This document shows positions 8,359 through 15,408 of a stretch of 25,187 nucleotides of DNA, in pieces. The stretch's first letter is position 1. Each line of letters begins with the position of its first letter. The stretch is from Oleimicrobium sp037445575 (lineage in GTDB: Bacteria; Zhuqueibacterota; Zhuqueibacteria; JANLFK01; Oleimicrobiaceae): the NCBI GenBank assembly GCA_037445575.1, contig JBBIKH010000023.1, forward strand, positions 1 to 25,187. The letters are read 5' to 3'. The notes below the pieces were generated by a model. That model saw only the letters and a program-made list of their open reading frames with translations. It did no database searches and was not told the DNA's origin. The position numbers and the translations under genes were made by a program.

Positions 8359-8368
8359 GCGGGAGGCG

Positions 8369-9370
8369 ATGAACCCTTTCGACAGTCTGACCTTTCTGGC
8401 CATAGTCGTCGCCCTGGCTTGGACGTATGATTTCTTCAATGGCATGAACGATGCCGCCAATGCTATTGCTACCACTGTCTCCACCCGCGCCTTGACCCCC
8501 GCGCAAGCGATCTTCTTAGCTTGGAGCATGAATGTTCTGGGTGCCTTTATCACCACCGCCGTGGCCAAGACCATGGGCAAGGGCGTGGTGGACCCGTCTG
8601 TTATGGACCAGGTTGTGGTCATCTCCTCGCTAGTTGGGGCGAGCGTGTGGAGCGCGGCCTGTACGTACGGCGGTATCCCGATCAGCATTACGCATGCCCT
8701 TGTGGGTGGCATCATCGGGGCCGCGGGCGCCGCACACGGGCTGGGGGTGGTCAAGATTGCGGGGATCAAGAAGATCATCTTCGCCATGCTTGTCTCCCCA
8801 GTGGTGGGCTTTTTGGCGGGCTATGTCCTTCTGGTACTGCTTTTCTGGGCAGTAAGGGACAAGATGCCCTCCCGGGTCAACAGGTTCTTCCGCTTCGGAC
8901 AGATCGCCTCGGCTTCTTTCATGGCCCTCAGCCACGGCACCAACGATGCACAAAATGCCATGGGTATCATCACCGCGGCTTTGCTGGTGGGTGGCTTCAT
9001 CAAAGAGTTCCATGTGCCCATGTGGGTGATTGTGGGTTCGGCCTTTTTCATGGGGCTGGGCACTTCTGTGGGCGGGTGGCGGGTCATCCGAACCATGGGG
9101 ATGAAGATGGTGAAGCTGCGGCCGGTGCATGGCTTTACTGCCGAGTTTTCCGCAGGAGCAGTTATTCTGATTGCCACGCTTCTCGGTGCGCCCATTAGCA
9201 CCACCCATGTCATCTCCACCGCCATTATGGGCGTTGGCGCCACCCATCGGCTGTCGGCTGTCCGCTGGGGGGTGGCCTTGCACATCGTGATCACCTGGGT
9301 GCTCACCATGCCCGGTGCTGCCCTCCTGAGTGCGGGGGTGTTTGAGCTGCTCAAGCTGGTGCTGACGTAG
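8369..9370 (+). CDS. pit: Inorganic phosphate transporter, Pit family (PHO-4)
   Basis: 333 residues, polytopic, with about ten hydrophobic segments. It carries the family's duplicated signatures in two inverted halves: NGMNDAANA (24-32) with HGTNDAQNA (189-197), and GIPISITHALVGG (102-114) with GAPISTTHVISTAIMG (273-288). Pit carriers import phosphate, usually as a neutral metal-phosphate complex with cation symport, across the cytoplasmic membrane. The length is near that of short bacterial and archaeal Pit proteins. GGGAGG (8361-8366) lies unusually close, two bases before the ATG, which may mean coupling to DUF47 translation. Sulfate permeases of the same family exist, but the DUF47 partner favours phosphate. 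Confidence 0.95.
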   Translation: MNPFDSLTFLAIVVALAWTYDFFNGMNDAANAIATTVSTRALTPAQAIFLAWSMNVLGAFITTAVAKTMGKGVVDPSVMDQVVVISSLVGASVWSAACTYGGIPISITHALVGGIIGAAGAAHGLGVVKIAGIKKIIFAMLVSPVVGFLAGYVLLVLLFWAVRDKMPSRVNRFFRFGQIASASFMALSHGTNDAQNAMGIITAALLVGGFIKEFHVPMWVIVGSAFFMGLGTSVGGWRVIRTMGMKMVKLRPVHGFTAEFSAGAVILIATLLGAPISTTHVISTAIMGVGATHRLSAVRWGVALHIVITWVLTMPGAALLSAGVFELLKLVLT

Positions 9371-10108
9371 CCTGGACCAGCTGCCAGCGCTGCATCGTGG
9401 CTCTCATCGGCCATAGGAGTGCGCGCGGGCGCCCTTTGGCCAAGCCGGGTCGGTGACACTCGACACCGCCCGGAGAGCCTCGCTCGAAGGTCCACCTCTT
9501 ATGCCTGCCTGTGCGGCCTCGCTGGACCATCACTAGCCGCAGACACTGTTTGAAGTCGCTGTTCACCCGGACCGGGCACCAATTTCAGTTCCCCTGGAAG
9601 ACGCACCCGCCTCGACGTTTCTTTGCCTCAACTGCGGTGACTCCACTGGCCGCTTCCCGCGCCATGGGCGGCAAGGCTGGAGGAACCCTTTTGCATGGTA
9701 GGTCCTTCTTTGCTCGTGTTCTGGTCGGGAGAAGAATGGCACTTACCATGGCACCACCGGTTCTTGTCGATGATTTCTATCCGACGTCGTGCCCTGTTTG
9801 GTGGCATATCCCTCCAGCTTACGAGCCAAGAACCATTCCCAGGGTGTGTTCCTGCATATGCTTCCCGTCCAACGCAGGTGAGGTATTGACCGAAAGGCCG
9901 GGGTAAGCCTTGGCAGTGTTCCTGCACTGAGGCTGTGGGGCATGAGGCGGTGCTCGACGACGCCCGTGCCGGCGGGGGAATGGGACGGGCCGACAAGGGG
10001 CGAGACCGTTGATGGGAACTGGTATCTTTCTGCCCAATTGCTCGGCGGTGTGTCGTCATGCTGGGATAGGCCCGGGCACGAGATTGTTTGCTCGACCCGC
10101 AAATTTGC
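9371..10108 (+). other. Long intergenic region without a supportable gene
   Basis: Open frames here (for example 9511-9906 on + and 9628-10473 on -) have unnatural composition, rich in Arg, Ser and Pro, no recognisable motifs and no convincing ribosome binding site. I found no tRNA-like cloverleaf, rRNA segment, CRISPR array or insertion-sequence ends. Small structure only: an 11-base direct repeat GTGTTCCTGCA at 9846-9856 and 9916-9926, exactly 70 bases apart, and a short hairpin CAGTG/CACTG (9914-9929). It could hold a structured RNA or decayed sequence; neither is shown. Confidence 0.5.
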
Positions 10109-10137
10109 TTGACTGGATACACAATATTTAGTAAATT
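10109..10137 (+). promoter_or_regulatory. Sigma70-like promoter upstream of the DUF2892/aldolase/AOR cluster
   Basis: -35 TTGACT (10109-10114), a 17-base spacer, and -10 TAAATT (10132-10137) in a locally AT-rich patch. It would give a leader of about 108 bases before the DUF2892 gene at 10252. Its layout resembles the 7668-7696 promoter, and it is the only reasonable promoter I see ahead of the cluster. Confidence 0.55.
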
Positions 10138-10251
10138 GCGCAAGCATTGCGCCCATGGGCGCCGGCCAGGGCTGCTGCGCTGTTTCCCGAGGCGGCCCTG
10201 AGGACCTGCGGCATAAGTCGTGAAGCGTTCCACCTTTCCTTGGAGGAGACC

Positions 10252-10482
10252 ATGAAAAAGAACATGGGTTCGCTTGATCGGACAGTGCGCATCCTTGCCG
10301 CTCTCGTCGTCGCCTTGCTGTACGTCTTCAACGTCATATCGGGGACGTTGGCCATCGTGCTTGGCATCGTTGCTGTGGTTTTTCTCATCACCAGCTTTGC
10401 CGCGTTTTGTCCATTGTACGTTCCCTTTAAAATCAGCACCGTGTGCAAGCGGGAGCAGGAGGGAGCTGACCATAAGAACTAA
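10252..10482 (+). CDS. Small DUF2892 (YgaP-like) inner-membrane protein
   Basis: 76 residues, starting at ATG 10252 behind GGAGGAG (10242-10248). The N-terminus KKNMGSLDRTVR, two transmembrane segments (about 12-28 and 32-50) and the ending FCPLYVPFKIST are hallmarks of the DUF2892 membrane domain, also found as the C-terminal part of the rhodanese YgaP. In YgaP-like proteins the cysteine after the second helix (here C53) is conserved; a sulfur-related role is known for the family, but the free-standing short form has no assigned function. It is the first gene after the promoter at 10109 and lies 75 bases before the aldolase paralogue, so it may be co-transcribed with the AOR cluster. Confidence 0.88.
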   Translation: MKKNMGSLDRTVRILAALVVALLYVFNVISGTLAIVLGIVAVVFLITSFAAFCPLYVPFKISTVCKREQEGADHKN

Positions 10483-10548
10483 TCAGAACGTCATGATCTT
10501 CCCGAGAGGCCGCCACTGCCGGTTGTCCGCAGGGATTGACAGTTGCAT

Positions 10549-10554
10549 GGAGGG
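10549..10554 (+). promoter_or_regulatory. Ribosome binding site of the first aldolase gene
   Basis: GGAGGG, three bases before the ATG at 10558. It supports this ATG over the in-frame TTG at 10543. Confidence 0.6.
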
Positions 10555-10557
10555 TCA

Positions 10558-11361
10558 ATGGAGATCGACATCGGCAAGACGATCCGCATCAGTGACTTTG
10601 TGTGCGCTACCGACGGGCGGGCGCTCGTGGTGGACACAACCCTGCCTGGCTCCTTAGGCGCGACCTCCGGGCTTGAACACGTGGCCGAGGCGCTCCGCCA
10701 GATCACCGACATCGCCGATGGGGTGATCGTCAACCCGGGACAGGCCGAGCACCATGCCGACCTGTTAGGGGGGCGGCGACGGGCCAGCCCCTTGGTCCGG
10801 GTGGATTGGAGCAACGCGCAGCGGGGTCCGGACTTTTGTCTGCCCGCCTCCCAGTTCAAGCACCTGTTCATTTCCGATGCCGAAGACGTTCTGGCACTGG
10901 GGGCCTCTGCGGCGGTGGCCAGTCTCTTCTTGGGCTTCGACGACGACGCGGAGGCAAAGAATATCGAGGCGCTCTCGCATTTGGCGCGGGAGTGCTATCG
11001 CCTGGGCCTTCCGCTGGTGATCGACGTCCGGCCGGTCGGCTACAAGGTGGGACCGGGAAACTTTGCGGAGTCGATCAAGCTGGGGGTGTCGTTCATGCAG
11101 GAGCTGGGCGCCGATGTATTGATCATCCCTGAGTGTGACCTGGCCACGTGTGCCACCATCGGCGGCTGGATCGCCGTGCCGGTTCTCCTCCGCCTGGCGG
11201 AGATTCCGGATGCAGGCCGGGCCGAGGAGTTCCTCAAGACGGGCCTGCGGGGTTTTGTGCTGGGCGAGGACATCTTTGCGCGCCAGGGGTACACCGGTCG
11301 ACTCGCTGAGTTGGCCGATCATCTTCATGGGAGGAGTGGTGATGACGCGCTCGCCGGGTAA
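10558..11361 (+). CDS. DhnA/FbaB-family class I aldolase paralogue lacking the Schiff-base lysine
   Basis: 267 residues, a TIM-barrel protein of the DhnA/FbaB/LsrF/ADH-synthase family (archaeal-type class I aldolases). It aligns along its length with the aldolase domain of the next gene: VRVDWSNAQ (80-88) with IRADWMNMP, LGASAAVASLFLGF (114-127) with MGASAITIYYFIGY, and ELGADVLIIPECD (182-194) with EIGADALKIPYTGD. In that last pair the family's Schiff-base lysine is replaced by I189. An aspartate early in the barrel (D26) is retained. Lysine-dependent aldol chemistry is therefore unlikely; a regulatory or structural partner, or different chemistry, is more probable. The next gene's ATG lies 20 bases inside its 3' end, implying translational coupling and a shared complex (inference). 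Codon use looks normal, so it is not a decayed gene. Confidence 0.85.
   Translation: MEIDIGKTIRISDFVCATDGRALVVDTTLPGSLGATSGLEHVAEALRQITDIADGVIVNPGQAEHHADLLGGRRRASPLVRVDWSNAQRGPDFCLPASQFKHLFISDAEDVLALGASAAVASLFLGFDDDAEAKNIEALSHLARECYRLGLPLVIDVRPVGYKVGPGNFAESIKLGVSFMQELGADVLIIPECDLATCATIGGWIAVPVLLRLAEIPDAGRAEEFLKTGLRGFVLGEDIFARQGYTGRLAELADHLHGRSGDDALAG
11332..11336 (+). promoter_or_regulatory. Ribosome binding site of the aldolase-ferredoxin fusion gene
   Basis: AGGAG inside the end of the upstream gene, five bases before the ATG at 11342. An alternative in-frame ATG at 11327 lies before this site, so 11342 is preferred. The much longer upstream reading in this frame overlaps the first aldolase and is not real. 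Confidence 0.65.
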
Positions 11362-12622
11362 GGCTGCTCGCCTCAATCGTCTGTTCAATCCCAAGGACGG
11401 GCGGGCCGTCTGCGTGGCCGCCGACCATGGCTGGATGTCAGACGTCACGCCCAACGTCATGGAGCTGCGGCGCATCTTGGAGCTGGTGGTGCGCGGAGGA
11501 GCGGACGGCATCCTTATCAGCTTTGGCACGGCCGTGCGCCACGGGCACCTGCTACGAGGCAAGGACTCGCCCGCCATGCTCATCCGCGCCGACTGGATGA
11601 ACATGCCCCGCCTCGGTGCCTCCAACGTCAGCAATGTCCTGCCGGTGGTCAACTTCAAGAAGATGGCTACCTCCCGTGCCCGCGACGCACTGCTCATGGG
11701 TGCTTCTGCCATCACCATTTACTACTTCATCGGCTACAGCGACGAGTTCGAGGCCCTGAACATCGAACAGGCTGCGGACTTTGCCAAGGAGTGCCGCAAG
11801 GTCGGTTTGCCGCTTATCATCGAGCCGATGGCTGTGGGCGGGATGGTTACCGGCGTGAACATTGCTGAGATTCTCATTGCCTCCGGTCGCATTGCTGCCG
11901 AGATCGGGGCCGACGCCCTCAAGATCCCCTACACCGGCGACGTGAAGACGTTCAAGGAGCTGGTGGACAAGGCGGGTGTGCCGGTGCTGGTGCTGGGCGG
12001 TGCCAAGTCCGATGTGCCAAGGGATGCCCTGGAGTTGGTTGACGAGGCGTTGCGGGCCGGGGCTGCCGGCACCGTGTTCGGCCGGAACGTGACCAAGGCC
12101 AAAGACCCGCAGAAAATGGTAGCTGATATTTGCGCGCTGGTGCACGGTGGCAAGACGATTGCGGAGATCTTGGGAGAACGGCGTGCCGTTGGTCAGCGAT
12201 TGAAACCTGTGCCGGCGCAATGCGTGGGGTGCCTGCTTTGTGAGGTGGCCTGCGTGCGCGCCCACAGCCCTGGTTACAGCCAGACCCGCGCCCGCCTGCG
12301 CATCGAATCACCGCAGCTGGGCGACGAGCTCCGCGCGTTCAAACCGGTCGTATGCACCCTGTGCGGCCAGTGCGTAGAGGCCTGCCAGCCCGGCGCCCTG
12401 ACCATTGGCCCTGAGGCGCGGTTGGTCCTAAACAAGAGCCTTTGCACCCAATGCGGTGCGTGCGTGGATGCCTGCCCATTTCACCTCATCTTTACCGAAG
12501 AAGGTTACCCCGTGCTCTGTGACCTCTGTGAAGGTGACCCGGAGTGCGTGAAATGGTGCAAGCGTGGTGCGATCGTCTTGACGGAATGGAAGCGGAGAGC
12601 GCGATATGTCCATGCAGAATAG
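11342..12622 (+). CDS. Class I (DhnA/FbaB-type) aldolase fused to a four-[4Fe-4S] ferredoxin domain
   Basis: 426 residues in two parts. Residues about 8-272 are a complete DhnA-type TIM-barrel aldolase: ADHGW (27-31), IRADWMNMP (81-89), the Schiff-base lysine K194 in ADALKIPYTGD, and the phosphate-type loops VLGGAKSD (217-224) and GTVFGRNV (243-250). Residues about 290-410 hold 16 cysteines in four cluster motifs: C294/297/300/304, C338/341/344/348, C368/371/374/378 and C393/396/402/406. This is the layout of HycB/AorA-type electron-transfer subunits with four [4Fe-4S] clusters. Such a subunit normally stands alone beside aldehyde ferredoxin oxidoreductase; here the AOR gene follows with a 17-base overlap. 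Known relatives of the barrel cleave fructose bisphosphate, make ADH in archaeal aromatic synthesis, or act as LsrF; the substrate here is unknown. Cytoplasmic. Confidence 0.92.
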   Translation: MTRSPGKAARLNRLFNPKDGRAVCVAADHGWMSDVTPNVMELRRILELVVRGGADGILISFGTAVRHGHLLRGKDSPAMLIRADWMNMPRLGASNVSNVLPVVNFKKMATSRARDALLMGASAITIYYFIGYSDEFEALNIEQAADFAKECRKVGLPLIIEPMAVGGMVTGVNIAEILIASGRIAAEIGADALKIPYTGDVKTFKELVDKAGVPVLVLGGAKSDVPRDALELVDEALRAGAAGTVFGRNVTKAKDPQKMVADICALVHGGKTIAEILGERRAVGQRLKPVPAQCVGCLLCEVACVRAHSPGYSQTRARLRIESPQLGDELRAFKPVVCTLCGQCVEACQPGALTIGPEARLVLNKSLCTQCGACVDACPFHLIFTEEGYPVLCDLCEGDPECVKWCKRGAIVLTEWKRRARYVHAE

Positions 12623-14423
12623 GGGCTTCAGCAACCGGATCCTCACGGTCGACCTCAGCACCGGCGCCTGCCACAGCGAAGAGCTCGACGAGAAGGTGGC
12701 GCGCCTGTACCTGGGAGGGAAGGGGCTCGGCTCATATTTGTTGTTTACCCGCATGGCGCCAAAAGTCGATCCGTTGGGGCCGGACAATCTGCTCATCTTC
12801 GCCACCGGCCCGCTCACCGGTACCATTGCCCCCACTTCCAGTCGCCTGTGCGTGATGGCCAAAAGTCCCAAGACAGGCACGTACATGGATTCCTATTGCG
12901 GCGGCTTTTTCGGCCAGACGCTCAAGTACGCCGGCTACGATGCGGTGGTCATCAAAGGGGCAGCCAAAGAGCCGCAGGTGCTGGTGATCGACGACGACAA
13001 GGTGCAGCTTGCCGACGCGCGCGACCTGTGTGGCAAGAACACCGCCGAAACTGCCACCGCCCTGCAGCAGCGCTATGGTCAGGACGTGCAGACGGCGGTG
13101 ATCGGGCCGGCAGGGGAGCGCATGGCTACCTTGTCCGGGATCTTTTGCGGACTGCGCACGGCGGGGCGAGCAGGGACAGGCGCCGTCATGGGCGCCAAGA
13201 AACTGAAGGGCATTGCCCTGCGCGGCACGGGCATGGTACAGGTGGCCAATCGCACTGAATACGAGGAGGCGGTGTGGATCGCCCACCGCATGCTGCGCAT
13301 GAGCAGCCAGGTCAAGCGCATGGTGGATTTCGGCACCGCAAACATCGTGCTGCTGGTCAACGCTGCAGGTGCCCTGCCTACGCGCAATTTCCAGCTCGGC
13401 CATTTTGACCAGGCCGAAGCCCTGGCCGGGGAGGTCTGGCGCAAGCACTACTGGAAGAAGGACATCGCCTGCGAGGGGTGCCCCATCGCCTGCTCCAAGA
13501 TCGCCTACTCGCCCAAGTTCGACACGGTCATCGACGGGCCTGATTATGAGACGATCTTTGCTCTGGGAAGCAACTGCGGGGTTGCAGACCACGAGGCAAT
13601 CATCTACGCCAACTACCTGTGCGACATGTACGGCATCGACACCATCACAGTGGGCAATATTGTCGGATTCGTGATGGAGCTCTACGAGCGGGGGATGATT
13701 GGCAAAGACCAATTGGACGGTATCGAGGCTACCTGGGGCAATGGTGATGCGTTGGTGCAGCTAACGGACAAGATCGGCAAAGGGGAGGGCGTCGGTCAGC
13801 TGCTGGAGAAGGGCGTGCGTGAGATCAGCAAGCAGTTTCCCGGCAGCGAGGACTTTGCCATGCACGTCAAAGGGCTGGAGATGCCGGGTTACCTTCCGCG
13901 CGCTGCCAAGGGTATTGGCTTGAGCTACGCGATCTCGGAAAGGGGCGCGTGCCACCTGCGGGGTACGCCTCTGGTTGAGATCCTGGGCGGCGCCGACCCC
14001 CTGACGCCGGAAGGAAAGGCGGCCCTGTTCAAAAGCAATCAGACGGACAGCGCGGTGGTCAACTGCTTGATCTTGTGCTACTTTGTGAAGTTTGGCATCA
14101 CCCTCAAAGAAGTCTGGCAGATGGTCAACCCCTGCACCGGCCTTGACTACGCCAGCCCGCGCGAGCTCGACCACGTGGGCGAAAGGATCGTCAACCTGGC
14201 GCGTCTGTACAACCTGCGGGAAGGCTTTACCAGCAAAGACGACACTCTGCCCAAGCGGTGTGTGGCAGAACCACTGCCCGCAGGCCCGGCGAAGGGGCAA
14301 GTGGTGGAACTGGACCGGCTCCGGGCGGACTATTACAAGCTCATGGGCTGGGACGAGAACGGGGTGCCAAAGGTGGAGACTTTGCGAGCCTTGGGCATCG
14401 CCGATATGCTTGATCTGATGTGA
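12606..14423 (+). CDS. aor: Tungsten/molybdenum aldehyde ferredoxin oxidoreductase, catalytic subunit
   Basis: 605 residues, the usual AOR length. AOR oxidises aldehydes to carboxylic acids (or reduces acids) using a bis-pyranopterin tungsten or molybdenum cofactor and one [4Fe-4S] cluster. Visible features: the N-terminal AOR domain with YLGGKGLGSYLL (35-46) and GPLTGT (68-73), the cofactor loop RAGTGAVMGAKKLKGI (188-203), and cluster ligands C289, C292 and C296 (CEGCPIAC) with C491 in LILCYF (C487 is nearby) as the likely fourth. The ATG at 12606 overlaps the aldolase-ferredoxin gene by 17 bases; an ATG at 12612 is also possible. The coupling implies that the fused ferredoxin domain is its electron partner. 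Subfamily substrates (aliphatic or aromatic aldehydes, formaldehyde, glyceraldehyde-3-phosphate) cannot be told apart from the sequence alone. Confidence 0.95.
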   Translation: MSMQNRGFSNRILTVDLSTGACHSEELDEKVARLYLGGKGLGSYLLFTRMAPKVDPLGPDNLLIFATGPLTGTIAPTSSRLCVMAKSPKTGTYMDSYCGGFFGQTLKYAGYDAVVIKGAAKEPQVLVIDDDKVQLADARDLCGKNTAETATALQQRYGQDVQTAVIGPAGERMATLSGIFCGLRTAGRAGTGAVMGAKKLKGIALRGTGMVQVANRTEYEEAVWIAHRMLRMSSQVKRMVDFGTANIVLLVNAAGALPTRNFQLGHFDQAEALAGEVWRKHYWKKDIACEGCPIACSKIAYSPKFDTVIDGPDYETIFALGSNCGVADHEAIIYANYLCDMYGIDTITVGNIVGFVMELYERGMIGKDQLDGIEATWGNGDALVQLTDKIGKGEGVGQLLEKGVREISKQFPGSEDFAMHVKGLEMPGYLPRAAKGIGLSYAISERGACHLRGTPLVEILGGADPLTPEGKAALFKSNQTDSAVVNCLILCYFVKFGITLKEVWQMVNPCTGLDYASPRELDHVGERIVNLARLYNLREGFTSKDDTLPKRCVAEPLPAGPAKGQVVELDRLRADYYKLMGWDENGVPKVETLRALGIADMLDLM

Positions 14424-14452
14424 GCACTGGGCATTCCCAAGCGGTGACAAAC

Positions 14453-14457
14453 GGAGG
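14453..14457 (+). promoter_or_regulatory. Ribosome binding site of the AOR-linked membrane protein
   Basis: GGAGG, seven bases before the ATG at 14465. It decides against the in-frame ATG at 14420 that overlaps the AOR stop. Confidence 0.65.
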
Positions 14458-14464
14458 AGCTTCG

Positions 14465-15097
14465 ATGGTGCGCAGACGTGGGTGGCTGATGGCGGCAATG
14501 ACAATCGGGTGCCTATGGGGCATGACAGAAGTGGTGATGGACGCCTCCTTTGCTTGGAGCGGCAGCCCGGCGCGTGCGGTGGTACTGCCAACGTTGGCGG
14601 TGCTGTTCTTAGGAGCCCTTCACGCGCTGGAGGGCAAGCCTTGTGCCATGCTCACCGCTGGCGCGGTCGCAGCCTTCTTCAAGTTTCTCAACGTTCCGTT
14701 CTTCGCATGCCAGATCTTCGCCCTTGTGCTCCTTGCAGCCATCCTTGGACTCGCTGTTTGGGTGCGTATTCCTCTGTTCCGAGTGGCGAGAAACAGGCTG
14801 CCCGTAGTAGTGGGCCTCGCGGTTTGGGTGTTCTTTCTCCTATTCGCTTTGACAATGACCTATGTGGCTCGTTATCACTGGTGGGTTATGGGGGGCCTGC
14901 CAAAGGTGGCCAACTACGTGCTTTTGCAGGGAACTGCTGCGGCACTCCTCAGTATGGGGGCCTTCTTGCTCGGGCAGAAGGTGGGGAGTGCGCTTCGCGG
15001 AGGCTGGGTCCACCTCCTGGCGTACCGGCCAGCCTACTGCTATGCAGGTTTGGCCGTCCTGGTGGCCGCCGCCAGTGCGGTGTCCTTGGGGATGTAG
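14465..15097 (+). CDS. Polytopic membrane protein of unknown function, AOR-linked
   Basis: 210 residues that I do not recognise. About six or seven hydrophobic segments can be drawn (near 7-23, 36-54, 61-76, 79-100, 112-136, 158-178 and 193-210), with a positively charged N-terminus (MVRRRGW), so the N-terminus is probably inside. There are two charged or polar positions in or next to helices (E22 in WGMTEVV, K73 in FFKFLN) and no cofactor motif. It starts 41 bases after AOR on the same strand and is followed by a 311-base gap, so it is probably the last gene of the aldolase-AOR cluster. A membrane anchor, a substrate or metal permease (for example an ECF S-component-like protein), or a quinone-linked module are all possible; none is shown. 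Confidence 0.75.
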   Translation: MVRRRGWLMAAMTIGCLWGMTEVVMDASFAWSGSPARAVVLPTLAVLFLGALHALEGKPCAMLTAGAVAAFFKFLNVPFFACQIFALVLLAAILGLAVWVRIPLFRVARNRLPVVVGLAVWVFFLLFALTMTYVARYHWWVMGGLPKVANYVLLQGTAAALLSMGAFLLGQKVGSALRGGWVHLLAYRPAYCYAGLAVLVAAASAVSLGM

Positions 15098-15408
15098 GGG
15101 GTGCACAGCAGGCGCAACCACCCACGTGAACGCCCCCGCTCGGTTCCTGCCTGCAGGCGCTTGGGTGCAGGCTCCCAGGCGCGAATCGCCGTCAAGGCTC
15201 CCTTGTGTTGCGTTCGAGGGGAGCACGTGCACAAGACGCTTTTTCGGTCCGATCAGCCGATCCGCGTTGAGCGAAGCACCTAGCATGGTTTGAAAGGCGC
15301 GTGCTCTGGCAAATGGCCCAAAAGGGGCGTTTGTCCTTTGTGCGCTGAACTGGGAATCGGTCGTGGGACTGCGCCTCTCACCGCCGTTGCCACTGCGAGG
15401 ATGGACAG
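15098..15408 (+). other. Intergenic region with several small hairpins, no gene
   Basis: No open frame here has coding character. Structures seen: GCGCTTGGG (15157-15165) pairs with CCCAGGCGC (15174-15182), one G-U pair, 8-base loop. CTTGTG (15202-15207) can pair with CACAAG (15230-15235), with a TTTTT run at 15240-15244. A stem-loop at 15310-15333 has an AAAA loop and one mismatch. These could end the AOR transcript and lead the next one. I see no good sigma70 promoter. Confidence 0.4.
15202..15244 (+). terminator. Weak candidate terminator after the AOR cluster
   Basis: CTTGTG and CACAAG arms enclose a 22-base loop, then four bases and TTTTT. The stem is short, so this is only a candidate. 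Confidence 0.25.

Noticed and set aside
9880..9935. CGAAAGG...AAGCC segment resembling a c-di-GMP riboswitch
   Set aside because: The invariant GGGACGCAAAGCC-type core is absent (reads GGGGTAAGCC) and no matching second stem was found.
9628..10473. 281-codon minus-strand frame over the long intergenic region and DUF2892
   Set aside because: Composition is not protein-like, there is no recognisable motif or ribosome binding site, and it runs antisense through the well-supported DUF2892 gene.
10506..10535. GCCACTG-like box resembling part of a cobalamin riboswitch
   Set aside because: Only the seven-base match is present in a 75-base gap. The roughly 200-base riboswitch core cannot fit and no other conserved segment is seen.
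10536..10541. Perfect TTGACA as a promoter for the first aldolase
   Set aside because: It lies only 16 bases before the ATG, so a -10 and start site would fall inside the coding sequence.
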